The translations under genes were made by a program, and so were the position numbers. From UBA2357 sp002344625 (GTDB taxonomy: Bacteria; Pseudomonadota; Gammaproteobacteria; Burkholderiales; Rhodocyclaceae), in assembly GCA_937995335.1 (NCBI GenBank), contig CALKIH010000006.1:1-64000 (forward strand): a stretch of DNA of 64,000 bases, written 5' to 3'. Shown here piece by piece: positions 8,718-17,450 of this stretch. Each line of letters begins with the position of its first letter. Positions within the stretch are counted from its first letter, which is position 1. The notes beneath the pieces are model-generated. The model saw only the letters and a list, made by a program, of their open reading frames with translations. It was not told the origin of the DNA and did not search any database.

Positions 8718-9523
8718 GGCAACGGCCTCAGCGACACCTCGCCGGAGAGAATGCGGGTGATGCCGCTTTCAGTGCGCAGCAACAGCGCGCCATCTTCATC
8801 GACGCCCGCGCAGATGCCTTCGAGGTCGGTCGACTCGCCGCTGATGCGGACCGGCAGCTCGGCAAACGCGTTGCGTTGTTGCCATGCGCCGCGCAGCGCC
8901 GGAAAGCCCGCGCTGGCATAAGTTTCCAGCAGATCGTGCAACTCGCGCAGGAGCAGCGCGGTGAGCCGGTTGCGGTCGGGAAGCGTGGGAACATGGCTCG
9001 CGAGATCGGCGACACCGTCCTGATCGGGAATCCGCTCACCGGCCGGAAGCGCCATGTTGATGCCGATGCCGATGACCGCGGCCGGTGTGCCGCTGCGCCC
9101 CGGCAGGAGTTCGACCAGAATGCCCGCCACCTTCTGGCCCAGCAACAGCACGTCGTTGGGCCACTTGAGCTGGACGCCGGTGGCGCCCTGCTTTTCGAGG
9201 GCGCGTGCGACGGCGATGCCGGCCACCAGCGACAGCCCGGCCGGAACCGGTGCGCCCGCGGGAAAGCGCCAGAGTGACGAGAAGGTCAGGCTAGCGCCGG
9301 GCCACGAGAGCCAGGTCTTGCCGCGCCGGCCGCGCCCGCTCGTCTGGTGTTCAGCGATCACGACGTGAACACGGCCGTCGTCGGCCGGGCTGCCGTCCAC
9401 CAGCAGGCTATTGGTGGACGAACATTCGGCCACGATGCGCAGGTCGAAGCGGGGCGAAAGCGCGCCCAGGGCAGCATCTATGTCGGCCGCTGCCAGCAGG
9501 ATTGGGTTACAAGGCTGATTCAA
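8714..9523 (-). CDS. birA: Biotin--[acetyl-CoA-carboxylase] ligase
   Basis: 269-aa biotin protein ligase that activates biotin to biotinyl-AMP and transfers it to the BCCP subunit of acetyl-CoA carboxylase. The catalytic domain shows the biotin-binding stretch EHQTSGRGRRGKTWLS, LKWPNDVLL with the active-site lysine, and VIGIGINM. A short C-terminal SH3-like domain follows. There is no N-terminal helix-turn-helix, so it is a monofunctional type and should not repress biotin genes. The only plausible start I find is TTG at 9523; I see no in-frame ATG near it. Confidence 0.9.
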   Translation of the reverse strand: MNQPCNPILLAAADIDAALGALSPRFDLRIVAECSSTNSLLVDGSPADDGRVHVVIAEHQTSGRGRRGKTWLSWPGASLTFSSLWRFPAGAPVPAGLSLVAGIAVARALEKQGATGVQLKWPNDVLLLGQKVAGILVELLPGRSGTPAAVIGIGINMALPAGERIPDQDGVADLASHVPTLPDRNRLTALLLRELHDLLETYASAGFPALRGAWQQRNAFAELPVRISGESTDLEGICAGVDEDGALLLRTESGITRILSGEVSLRPLP

Positions 9524-9628
9524 GCCGATTCCATCGAGGCAAAAGCGGCATTATCCGCGATTGCCCCGCCGACTAGTAGTCCGGTGCAACAGATTGCTCA
9601 GACATCCACGCCCGTGTGTGGACGGCTC

Positions 9629-11056
9629 TCAGGCCGCATGGTCGAGGTCGGAGGGGTGCCCCTTGCCGTCGTCGATGCCGAGTTCCTGGATCTTGCGGGT
9701 GATCGTGTTTCGACCGATCCCCAGCAATTGCGCCGCTTCGATCCGTCGTCCGCCGGTCGAGGCGAGGGCCCGGCGTATCAGCGTGCGTTCGAAATCCTGG
9801 CTGAGCGCTTCGAATACCGAGCCGGGCGTCGCGGCGATGAGCCGGTCGGTCTCGTCGCCCAGCGAGTCCATCCAGTTCGACAAGGTGGCGACGCTCGCCT
9901 GTTCGCGCAGCTCCGGCGGCAGGTCGGCGACTTCGACGACCTGCCCCGGCGCCATGACGGTGAGCCAGTGGCACAGATTCTCGAGCTGCCTGACATTGCC
10001 CGGAAACGGCTGGCCCTGAAGGTACTTGATCGCCGATTCGGAGATGCGCTTGGCTTCCACGCCCAGGTCGTGCGCACTTTTTTGCAGGAAGTGCCGCACC
10101 AGGATCGGAATATCCTCCCTGCGTTCGCGCATCGGCGGCAGGCGCAAGCGGATGACGTTGAGTCGGTGAAACAGGTCCTCGCGGAACAGGCCGTTCCGGA
10201 CCCGCTCCTCGAGGTCCTGGTGTGTTGCGGCGATCACCCGGACATTGGCCCGAATCGGTTGCTGCCCGCCGACCCGATAGAAATGGCCGTCGGACAGCAC
10301 CCGCAGCAGGCGAGTCTGCAGTTCGGCCGGCATGTCGCCGATTTCGTCCAGAAACAGGGTTCCACCATCTGCCTGTTCGAAGCGGCCGCGGCGCAATGCG
10401 GCCGCGCCGGTGAACGCGCCGCGTTCGTGTCCGAACAGTTCGGACTCGAGCAGGTCGCGCGGTATCGCCGCCGTGTTGATCGCGATGAACGGCGCGTCCT
10501 TGCGCGGGCTGTGACGATGCAGGGCCCGTGCGACGAGTTCCTTGCCGCTGCCGGATTCGCCGTTGATCAGCACGGTTGCATGCGACTGCGAAAGCCGGCC
10601 GATGGCGCGAAAGACTTCCTGCATCGACTGCGCCTGTCCGAGAATTTCGGGGGCGACTGGTGTTTCGGCCTCCACGCCGTCGCGATGGGTGCTTTGCTCC
10701 AGGGCGCGCCGGACCAGTGCGATGGCTTGGTCCACGTCGAAGGGTTTGGGCAGGTACTCGAACGCACCGCCCTGGAATGCCGACACCGCGCTGTCGAGAT
10801 CCGAGTATGCGGTCATGATGATGACCGGCAGATCGGGGTGCATCGCCTTGACGCGTTTCAGGAGATCGAGGCCCGATTCGCCCGGCATCCGGATGTCGGA
10901 CACCAGCACCTTGGGAGGGGCGGGCGTGGATTCGAGCGCCCCGAGCGCCTCGTTGGCCGAGGAAAAGCTCTCGTGCGGGATGTCTTCACGACTCAGCGCT
11001 TTTTCGAGCACCCAGCGAATGGAGCGATCATCATCAACAATCCAGACAGTATTCAT
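9629..11056 (-). CDS. ntrC: Nitrogen regulation response regulator NtrC (sigma-54 activator)
   Basis: 475 aa. The receiver domain (about 1-120) starts MNTVWIVDDDRSIRWVLE and carries the phospho-acceptor in VSDIRMPG (D54 region). The AAA+ domain (about 140-370) has Walker A GESGSGKE, the sigma-54 contact loop GAFTGA and Walker B FLDEIGDMP. A C-terminal Fis-type helix-turn-helix (RRIEAAQLLGIGRNTITRKI) completes it. When phosphorylated by NtrB it activates sigma-54 promoters under nitrogen limitation. The ATG at 11056 is chosen over an upstream ATG because all homologues begin MxxVWIVDDD. Two probable targets with NtrC boxes lie in this window (glnA, and the importer operon at 52 kb). Confidence 0.97.
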   Translation of the reverse strand: MNTVWIVDDDRSIRWVLEKALSREDIPHESFSSANEALGALESTPAPPKVLVSDIRMPGESGLDLLKRVKAMHPDLPVIIMTAYSDLDSAVSAFQGGAFEYLPKPFDVDQAIALVRRALEQSTHRDGVEAETPVAPEILGQAQSMQEVFRAIGRLSQSHATVLINGESGSGKELVARALHRHSPRKDAPFIAINTAAIPRDLLESELFGHERGAFTGAAALRRGRFEQADGGTLFLDEIGDMPAELQTRLLRVLSDGHFYRVGGQQPIRANVRVIAATHQDLEERVRNGLFREDLFHRLNVIRLRLPPMRERREDIPILVRHFLQKSAHDLGVEAKRISESAIKYLQGQPFPGNVRQLENLCHWLTVMAPGQVVEVADLPPELREQASVATLSNWMDSLGDETDRLIAATPGSVFEALSQDFERTLIRRALASTGGRRIEAAQLLGIGRNTITRKIQELGIDDGKGHPSDLDHAA

Positions 11057-11127
11057 TTTATATGCACTAATTTGGTGCGACACAGTGTCGGGGCGCGCCA
11101 GGACGAGGAGCGATGAGCCTGGCGGGC

Positions 11128-12198
11128 TCAGGCACGGTCGGAAATGGGCAGCAGAATGGTGAAGCAGGTGTCGCCGGCATGGCTGTCGACCTCGATCATT
11201 CCGTGGTGCTGCTCGATGAAGCTCTGGGCGAGGGACAAGCCCAAGCCGCTTCCACCTTCCCGCCCCGTGACCAGCGGATAGAAGATCGTGTCGCGGATCT
11301 CTTCCGGGATCCCGGGGCCGTTGTCGATTACTTGCAATTCCAGTGCCAGTTTGAAACGGCGCTTGGCGAGCGTGACCTGGCGCGCGACCCGGGTGCGCAG
11401 CTTGATGTTGCCGCGCCCCTGCAGCGCCTGCGCCGCATTCCGGGTGATGTTGAGGATGGCCTGGATCAGCTGTTCGCGATCGGCGGTGAGATCGGGCAGG
11501 CTGGTGTCGAAATCACGCGTGATCCGGACATCCGGGAACTCCGCGAGCACGAGCCGGCGGACGCGTTCGAGTACGTCGTGGATGTTGAGCGGGGCGGGGC
11601 GCATCATGCAGTGCGAGCTCAGCATCCGGTTCATCAGGTCCTGAAGTCGATCCGCTTCGGCGATGATCACCTCGGTGTATTCGCGCAGCTGGGGGTCGCT
11701 CAGTTCCCGCTCCAGCAATTGCGCCGAACCCCGGATTCCGCCCAGCGGGTTCTTGATCTCGTGCGCCAGGTTACGGATGAGCTCGCGGTTGGCTTGCTGC
11801 TGCTGCAGCAACTGCTCTTCGCGGGCAACGCGCAGCTGAGCATCGATCAGCCGGAACTCGAGCAGCAGACACACCCCGGCGGCGTCGGCCGGACTGACGG
11901 TACAGTCGAGGTGCAGCGGGTCGGTATTGGGGCGGACGATGCGAAGATCCTGGCCGGTATAGCTCCAGTGGGTCTCGAGCGTGTTGCGCAGCGCGGGCTC
12001 AAGTCCGTGGGATTCGCCGAGCAGGCGCCTGAGGGGCATGCCCACGACCTTCTTCTGGCTGATGGCGAACAGGTTCTCGGCACCCGCATTGAGGTAGCGG
12101 ATGGTGAACGCCTCGTCGATCAGCACCACTGCTGACGACAGTAGGTCGAGCCCCGCGAAGGGGCCGCTGTTCAGCGGGGGATTGGGCGTCTTGGCCAT
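11128..12198 (-). CDS. glnL: Nitrogen regulation sensor histidine kinase NtrB (GlnL)
   Basis: 356-aa soluble kinase/phosphatase that controls NtrC under PII protein signalling. It has an N-terminal PAS domain (about 15-125), a dimerisation helix with the phospho-acceptor His in NLAHEIKNPLGGIRGSAQLL, and the ATP-binding N box (ILNITRNAAQAL) and G boxes (IDNGPGIPEE, GGSGLGLSLAQ). It has no membrane segment, as expected. It lies 71 bases upstream of ntrC and downstream of glnA and the DUF4124 gene, all on the same strand. Confidence 0.96.
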   Translation of the reverse strand: MAKTPNPPLNSGPFAGLDLLSSAVVLIDEAFTIRYLNAGAENLFAISQKKVVGMPLRRLLGESHGLEPALRNTLETHWSYTGQDLRIVRPNTDPLHLDCTVSPADAAGVCLLLEFRLIDAQLRVAREEQLLQQQQANRELIRNLAHEIKNPLGGIRGSAQLLERELSDPQLREYTEVIIAEADRLQDLMNRMLSSHCMMRPAPLNIHDVLERVRRLVLAEFPDVRITRDFDTSLPDLTADREQLIQAILNITRNAAQALQGRGNIKLRTRVARQVTLAKRRFKLALELQVIDNGPGIPEEIRDTIFYPLVTGREGGSGLGLSLAQSFIEQHHGMIEVDSHAGDTCFTILLPISDRA

Positions 12199-12254
12199 GC
12201 TCGCGTATCTGGTGGTTTGCCTGAAATTAGCAATAACCGCGCCAGAGTGGCGAG

Positions 12255-12740
12255 CTAGCGCAGGGTGCGCATCTCGCGTCGCAAGGCTTCGACGTTTCGC
12301 TGATGCAGTTCGACTTTGTCCTTGAAGGGCTGCAGGCGGTCGAGCACGCGCTGGAAGTTGCGCTCGTTGCCGGTCCTGATCGCTTCCTGCTCGGCGAGCG
12401 CAGCTTGGGCTTCAGCCAGCGCCCGCTCTTCCGCCGCCAGCTCGGTTTCGAGAATCTGGCGCCGGTCCGCATCGCGTGCGCGCTGGGTGTCCGCTGGCAC
12501 GTTCGGAAAGCTCGAGGGCGAGGGCGCCTGCGGCGTGGCGGCCGGCGCGGCGCGGCGCGGCGGTGCCGGGATCGAGGAAACCGGTTGATCGGTACTGATC
12601 GCCTTACAGTCGCGGCCGAGGGACTTGTCATTCGTGTAGGTCACCCGGCCCTCCGTGTCGGTGCATTTGAACACGACCGACCATGTCGGGGTGCTGAGCA
12701 GGAGGGCGGCCAGAAAGGTCGCCGGATATTGAAGCCTCAT
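12255..12740 (-). CDS. Exported DUF4124-domain protein with coiled coil
   Basis: 161 aa. A signal peptide (about 1-21, ending TWS) precedes a DUF4124 domain (about 22-50: VFKCTDTEGRVTYTNDKS), a Pro/Ala-rich linker and a charged coiled coil (about 85-160). Function is unknown. The domain is small, secreted and disulfide-bearing (two cysteines). The gene sits between glnA and ntrB, a position I recall as common in betaproteobacteria, and there is a terminator between it and glnA. It may therefore have its own promoter or depend on readthrough. Confidence 0.8.
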   Translation of the reverse strand: MRLQYPATFLAALLLSTPTWSVVFKCTDTEGRVTYTNDKSLGRDCKAISTDQPVSSIPAPPRRAAPAATPQAPSPSSFPNVPADTQRARDADRRQILETELAAEERALAEAQAALAEQEAIRTGNERNFQRVLDRLQPFKDKVELHQRNVEALRREMRTLR

Positions 12741-12810
12741 GACAGGTTTGAGTCCCGTTAAATGAGTGGAGCCGAATGAATCGCGCTTTGCCGTTCCCGA
12801 TTAGAACCCA

Positions 12811-12840
12811 TAAAAAAGGGACGGGCAATGCCCGTCCCTC
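12811..12840 (-). terminator. Terminator after glnA
   Basis: A 9-bp GC stem (arms GGGACGGGC 12818-12826 and GCCCGTCCC 12830-12838, 3-nt loop) is followed in the minus direction by six Ts (12812-12817 complement). It lies 28 bases after the glnA stop and should end most glnA transcripts before the DUF4124-ntrBC genes. Confidence 0.85.
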
Positions 12841-12865
12841 GTTAATGCCGCAAGTCCCTACGGGA

Positions 12866-14275
12866 TTACAGGCTGTAGTACATGTCGAACTCGACCGGGT
12901 GGGTCGTGATCCGCATGCGATCGACTTCTTCCATCTTCAATTCGATATAGGCGTCGATGAAGTCGTTCGAGAACACGCCGCCGCGGGTCAGGAACTCGCG
13001 ATCCTTGTCGAGATACTCGAGCGCCTGGTCGAGGCTGGTACACACGGTCGGGATCAGCGCGTCTTCTTCCGGCGGCAGATCGTAGAGGTTCTTGTCGGCC
13101 GGATCGCCCGGATGGATCTTGTTCTGGATGCCGTCCAGACCTGCCATCATGAGTGCGGCAAAACACAGATACGGGTTGGCCAAGGGGTCCGGGAAGCGCG
13201 CTTCGATACGGCGGCCCTTCGGGTTGGCCGTGTAGGGAATGCGGATCGAGGCCGAGCGGTTGCGGGCCGAGTAGGCCAGCTTGGTCGGCGCCTCGTAGTG
13301 CGGCACCAGGCGCTTGTACGAGTTGGTGCCCGGGTTGGTGATCGCGTTGAGTGCGCGCGCATGCTTGATGATGCCGCCGATGTAGTACAGGGCCATTTCG
13401 GACAGGCCGGCATAGCCGTTGCCCGCGAACAGGTTCTGGCCGTCCTTCCAGATCGACTGGTGGACGTGCATGCCGGAGCCATTGTCGCCGACGATGGGCT
13501 TGGGCATGAAGGTCGCGGTCTTGCCGTACTGGTGCGAGACGTTGTGGACGATGTACTTCAGGACCTGGGTCCAGTCGGCACGCTGGGTCAGGGTGCTGAA
13601 CTTGGTGCCGATTTCGCACTGGCCGGCGTTCGCGACTTCATGGTGATGCACTTCGACCGGCACGCCGGCGGCTTCGAGCGCGAGACACATCGCGGCACGG
13701 ATGTCGTTGAGGCTGTCGACCGGGGGCACCGGGAAGTAACCGCCCTTGACGCGCGGACGGTGGCCGGTGTTGCCGCCTTCGAACTTGTCGGCGGTGGACC
13801 AGGCCGCTTCTTCGGAGATGATCTTGCTATACACGCCCGACATGTCGACCGACCATTCGACCGCGTCGAAAATGAAGAACTCGGGCTCGGGACCGAAGAA
13901 GGCGGTATCGCCCAGGCCGGTGCTCTTGAGATAGGCTTCGGCGCGCTTGGCGATGGAGCGCGGGTCGCGGTCGTAGCCCTTGCCGTCGGACGGCTCGATC
14001 ACGTCGCAGGTCAGCACCAGGGTGGTTTCGTCGAAGAACGGGTCGATGTAGGCGGAGGCGGCTTCGGGCAGCAGAATCATGTCGGACGCCTGAATGCCCT
14101 TCCAGCCGGCGATCGACGAGCCATCGAACGGATGGCCGTGCTCGAAGTGGTCTTCTTCGAAGGCGGACACCGGCAGGCCGACGTGCTGTTCCTTGCCGCG
14201 GGTATCGGTAAAGCGCAGATCAATGAAGCGGACTTCGTTTTCCTTGATCAACTTCATGACTTCTTGAGCGTTCAT
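12866..14275 (-). CDS. glnA: Glutamine synthetase type I (adenylylated form)
   Basis: 469-aa enzyme forming glutamine from glutamate, ammonia and ATP. It has the N-terminal beta-grasp domain (FIDLRFTDTRGKEQHVG), the catalytic barrel with FDGSSIAGW, the ATP-site segment EVHHHEVANAGQCEIG and NPGTNSYKRLVPHYEAP, plus the adenylylation tyrosine in KNLYDLPPEE. It is therefore the GSI-beta kind controlled by GlnE. The ATG at 14275 follows AGGAG at the right distance; a GTG two codons earlier is unlikely. A sigma-54 promoter and an NtrC box lie upstream. Confidence 0.98.
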   Translation of the reverse strand: MNAQEVMKLIKENEVRFIDLRFTDTRGKEQHVGLPVSAFEEDHFEHGHPFDGSSIAGWKGIQASDMILLPEAASAYIDPFFDETTLVLTCDVIEPSDGKGYDRDPRSIAKRAEAYLKSTGLGDTAFFGPEPEFFIFDAVEWSVDMSGVYSKIISEEAAWSTADKFEGGNTGHRPRVKGGYFPVPPVDSLNDIRAAMCLALEAAGVPVEVHHHEVANAGQCEIGTKFSTLTQRADWTQVLKYIVHNVSHQYGKTATFMPKPIVGDNGSGMHVHQSIWKDGQNLFAGNGYAGLSEMALYYIGGIIKHARALNAITNPGTNSYKRLVPHYEAPTKLAYSARNRSASIRIPYTANPKGRRIEARFPDPLANPYLCFAALMMAGLDGIQNKIHPGDPADKNLYDLPPEEDALIPTVCTSLDQALEYLDKDREFLTRGGVFSNDFIDAYIELKMEEVDRMRITTHPVEFDMYYSL

Positions 14276-14334
14276 ATTCACTCCTGGTGATGAGGCGATA
14301 GCGATTAACGGTAAAACTTCCGTTGCCCGGCTTT

Positions 14335-14350
14335 AGCAGCATTCGTGCCA
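14335..14350 (-). promoter_or_regulatory. Sigma-54 promoter of glnA
   Basis: On the minus strand the sequence TGGCACGAATGCTGCT matches the -24/-12 consensus TGGCACG-N4-TTGC, with the invariant GG and GC separated by 10 bases. It lies about 60 bases before the glnA start, so transcription should begin near 14324. This fits NtrC control of glnA. Confidence 0.85.
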
Positions 14351-14511
14351 TGCCGTGGATGAGGACGCAAAATTGTGCCACAAGCGTGACCGACCTGCGC
14401 GGCCGGCCCGGTTCGGTGGGTTGGCCCGATCCAGGCAGCTTGTTGCCGCACGAGGGCCTGACCTGACGACGCCGGGCCGGACGAGCAGCGAGCGTTCTGC
14501 CTGGGTGGATA

Positions 14512-14528
14512 TGCACCATTATGGTGCG
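14512..14528. promoter_or_regulatory. NtrC-binding enhancer upstream of glnA
   Basis: TGCACC-ATTAT-GGTGCG matches the NtrC dyad consensus TGCACC-N5-GGTGCA at 11 of 12 positions. It lies about 195 bases upstream of the predicted glnA start of transcription and just outside the end of the cation transporter gene. Only one clear box is visible; a half site (GGTGCG) lies 30 bases further out. Confidence 0.8.
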
Positions 14529-14546
14529 TAAATGGATGCATACGTG

Positions 14547-15725
14547 TCAGGATGGTGCGATCTCGGCAAAGCAGCGGATGCTGCGCAGATCGGGACGCGT
14601 TTCGAGCAGGGCGCCAATGCGACTTTTCAGTGCGTCGGCATCGATTCGACGCACTGCGTCGGGTTGCAGCACGATCTCGATTTCGATCCGCTGGCCGAGG
14701 TAGTGAATCTGTATGCGCTGCAGCAGCGGGGCCGCGTCGCCCAGCACTTCGAGCACCAGCCGGTTGATTTCGTCCCGCGCTGGCGGCGGGCCGGGCGGCA
14801 CGCCTTGGAGCCCGCCGTCTTCCTCTGCATCGATATGCACCAGCACGTCGCGGACGTTCGGATGCGCTGTGCGGATCCGGGTATATACCGCGTCGGAGAT
14901 GCGGTGGCCTTCGGATACCGTGATGCGCGGATCGACGAGCACATGGGTGTCGCACAGAATCCTGTCGGCCATGCGGCGGGTTCTGAGATCATGCAGGTCG
15001 AGCACGCCGGGCGTCGCGAGAATGGTTTGGCGCAGTTCGTCGAGTTCGGCGTCGCTGACCCCGGTATCGATCAACTCGCGCACGGCTTTCCACGCAAGCT
15101 TGGCGCCCATGCTCACGATCAGGAATCCAACCACGGCCGCGGCGAGGGGCTCGAGAAACGGATAGCCGGCGAGTCCGCCGCCAATGCCGACGGCCACGAC
15201 CAGCGACGATGCGGCGTCCGAGCGGGCATGCCAGGCGTTCGCTTCGAGCATCGGCGCCTGCAGGCGCTTGCCCGCGGCGAGCGAAAACCTGAACAACGCT
15301 TCCTTGGCGGCCAGCGTGGCGAGGGCCATGTACAGCGCCGCGGGGTGCAGCAGCGGGGACGCATGCATGTGCTGGAGGCGCAGGCCCGAGCTCCACAGGA
15401 ATCCGGCCCCGACGCCGATCAGCACGATCCCGAGCAGCATCGAGGCGGCCGTTTCGATCCGGCCATGTCCGTAGGGGTGATTCCGGTCCGCCGGCTCGGC
15501 GCCCTGGCGGCCCGCAATCAACACCATGATGTCGGTGACGAGGTCGGAGAGCGTATGCACCGCGTCCGCCACCAGGCTGAAGGCGTTCGAAAACACGCCT
15601 ACCACCAGCTGGGCGAGCGACAGCACGGCATTGGTCGAAATCGCAACCAGCGTGGTGTTGCGGATGCCCCGGGCACGGTCGGAGGGGGCCGGCGGCGGGG
15701 TTCGGGGTAGGGCGGGACGATTCAT
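14547..15725 (-). CDS. Cation diffusion facilitator (CDF) family metal efflux transporter
   Basis: 392-aa inner-membrane metal/H+ antiporter. The transmembrane domain (about 30-230) holds metal-site motifs typical of CDF: ADAVHTLSDLVTD in helix 2 and NAWHARSDAASS in helix 5. A His-containing loop HPYGHGRIE lies between them. The cytoplasmic ferredoxin-like domain (about 235-320) follows, and a further roughly 70-residue C-terminal region looks like a second copy of that fold. The metal (Zn, Fe, Co or Mn) cannot be told from sequence. The start at 15725 is chosen over an upstream in-frame ATG that would run into the divergent rhodanese gene. Confidence 0.88.
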   Translation of the reverse strand: MNRPALPRTPPPAPSDRARGIRNTTLVAISTNAVLSLAQLVVGVFSNAFSLVADAVHTLSDLVTDIMVLIAGRQGAEPADRNHPYGHGRIETAASMLLGIVLIGVGAGFLWSSGLRLQHMHASPLLHPAALYMALATLAAKEALFRFSLAAGKRLQAPMLEANAWHARSDAASSLVVAVGIGGGLAGYPFLEPLAAAVVGFLIVSMGAKLAWKAVRELIDTGVSDAELDELRQTILATPGVLDLHDLRTRRMADRILCDTHVLVDPRITVSEGHRISDAVYTRIRTAHPNVRDVLVHIDAEEDGGLQGVPPGPPPARDEINRLVLEVLGDAAPLLQRIQIHYLGQRIEIEIVLQPDAVRRIDADALKSRIGALLETRPDLRSIRCFAEIAPS

Positions 15726-15777
15726 CGGCAATGGATGGTTGTATACTCCGAGTCCTGATTCTAACCGGATGGCGGCC

Positions 15778-16230
15778 ATGGGAACGTTGACCGATCTACT
15801 CAATCTGGCGCAGACGCGCGCAAGCGCGCAGTCGCTGCCCTATGCCGGTGCGCTCACGCCGGCCGAGGCCAGCGAGGTGCTGAGGCTGGCCCCGGGGGCG
15901 CGGCTGGTCGATGTGCGGACGCGGGCGGAGTGGGACTGGGTCGGGCGCGTTCCGGGGGCGATCGAGATCGAATGGCTCAGCTATCCGGGCAACAAGCCCA
16001 ACTCGGGCTTCATGGCCCAGCTCAAGCGCGAAGTCGATCCCGAATCGCTCGTCATGTTCATTTGCCGTTCGGGTGCGCGCTCGGACATGGCGGCTCGTGC
16101 CGCGCACGAGGCAGGTTATCTCGAAGCCTTCAACGTGCTCGAAGGCTTCGAGGGCGACAAGGATGCGAACGGCCACAGGAACCGCATCGGGGGCTGGCGC
16201 CATGCCGGGCTGCCGTGGGTGCAGGGCTGA
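15778..16230 (+). CDS. Rhodanese-like domain protein
   Basis: 150-aa single-domain rhodanese. VRLAPGARLVDVRTRAE-type entry is seen as APGARLVDVRTRAEWDWVG, and the active-site loop is FICRSGARSDMAA, with the catalytic Cys in CRSGARS. That loop suits sulfur transfer (persulfide), but the substrate is unknown. The protein has no signal peptide. The ATG at 15778 is used, and the ATG at 15769 adds three residues. It is divergent from the CDF transporter with only about 50 bases between them, which contain a TATACT-like -10 element at 15742. nadA follows 66 bases downstream. Confidence 0.85.
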   Translation: MGTLTDLLNLAQTRASAQSLPYAGALTPAEASEVLRLAPGARLVDVRTRAEWDWVGRVPGAIEIEWLSYPGNKPNSGFMAQLKREVDPESLVMFICRSGARSDMAARAAHEAGYLEAFNVLEGFEGDKDANGHRNRIGGWRHAGLPWVQG

Positions 16231-16296
16231 CGGTATCGCAACGCGAGCCGTCGAATCGGGTCAGAGTACCAAGTCATTGCGGAGATATCCCTGAAC

Positions 16297-17397
16297 ATGC
16301 AAGTCGCGACCATCGGCTTCGACCGTTTCAATACCCTGCAGGATGAAGAGGCGCAATTGCGCATCGAGGCGGCGCGCGCGCGGCTCGGCAAGCGCGCGGT
16401 GCTGTTGTGCCATCACTACCAGCGTGCCGACGTCTACCGCCATGCGGACCTGACCGGCGATTCGCTCAAGCTCGCCCGCCTGGCCTCGCAGACCGACGCC
16501 GAGTACATCGTGTTCTGCGGCGTGCATTTCATGGCCGAGGTGGCGGACATCATGTCCAGGCCGGCGCAGATTGCGATCCTGCCGGATCTCGCCGCCGGCT
16601 GTTCGATGGCCGACATGGCCAACCTGGCCAAGGTGACGCGTTGCTGGCGCGAACTGACCGAAGTGCTGGGCCGCCCGGATGAACTGATCACGCCGGTCAC
16701 CTACATCAATTCGGCCGCGGATCTCAAGGCCTTCTGCGGCGAGCATGGTGGCATCGTGTGTACCTCGACCAATGCGCCGACGATTCTCGAGTGGGCGTTC
16801 GCCCAGCGTGAAAAGGTGTTGTTCTTTCCCGACCAGCATCTCGGGCGCTGGACGGGCTACAAGAAGGGCATCGCGTTGGACGAGATGGTGGTCTGGGACC
16901 CGGACCAGGAATACGGCGGGCTCAGTGTCGAGCAGATCCGCAAGGCCAAGGTGCTGCTCTGGAAGGGGCATTGCTCGGTGCACCAGATGTTCCAGGAAAG
17001 CCACATCCGCCGTTGGCGCATGCAGCATCCCGACGGGTTGGTCATCTCGCATCCCGAAAGCAGCCTCGATGTCTGCCTGAACTCCGATTTCGTCGGTTCG
17101 ACCGAGTACATCATCAATACGATCAAGGCCGGCCAACCGAATACGCGCTGGCTGGTCGGCACCGAGCTCAACCTCGTCAACCGCCTTGCCGAGGAGGTCA
17201 AGCCCGAAGGCAAGATCGTTCAGTTCATGGCGCCGACGGTGTGCATGTGTTCGACGATGCAGCGCATCGATCCACAGCATCTGGCCTGGACGCTCGAAAA
17301 TCTTGCGGATGGCAACGTCGTCAACCGTATCGAGGTGCCCGAACACGAGGCTGTGCTCGCAAAGGTCGCGCTGGACCGGATGCTCGCCATTTCGTGA
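16297..17397 (+). CDS. nadA: Quinolinate synthase NadA
   Basis: 366-aa [4Fe-4S] enzyme that condenses iminoaspartate with dihydroxyacetone phosphate to quinolinate in NAD synthesis. The three cluster-ligand cysteines appear in AAGCSMADMA, KGHCSVHQMF and PTVCMCSTM. The conserved substrate segments LCHHYQRADVY and VTYINSAADLKA are present. The partner L-aspartate oxidase (nadB) is not adjacent. The oxygen-labile cluster fits the facultative, redox-flexible lifestyle suggested by the C4-dicarboxylate carrier at the right edge, though this is inference. Confidence 0.96.
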   Translation: MQVATIGFDRFNTLQDEEAQLRIEAARARLGKRAVLLCHHYQRADVYRHADLTGDSLKLARLASQTDAEYIVFCGVHFMAEVADIMSRPAQIAILPDLAAGCSMADMANLAKVTRCWRELTEVLGRPDELITPVTYINSAADLKAFCGEHGGIVCTSTNAPTILEWAFAQREKVLFFPDQHLGRWTGYKKGIALDEMVVWDPDQEYGGLSVEQIRKAKVLLWKGHCSVHQMFQESHIRRWRMQHPDGLVISHPESSLDVCLNSDFVGSTEYIINTIKAGQPNTRWLVGTELNLVNRLAEEVKPEGKIVQFMAPTVCMCSTMQRIDPQHLAWTLENLADGNVVNRIEVPEHEAVLAKVALDRMLAIS

Positions 17398-17450
17398 GCG
17401 TGGGCGCCTGATGCGCCGCTTCGGCGGCTTTCTCGTGGAACGTGCCGGCG

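Noticed and set aside
8714..9523. birA as a truncated gene, because it lacks the DNA-binding domain
   Set aside because: Monofunctional biotin ligases without helix-turn-helix are common, and the catalytic domain is complete.
9347..11116. 589-codon plus-strand open frame opposite ntrC
   Set aside because: The minus strand encodes an unmistakable NtrC; the plus frame has no motif.
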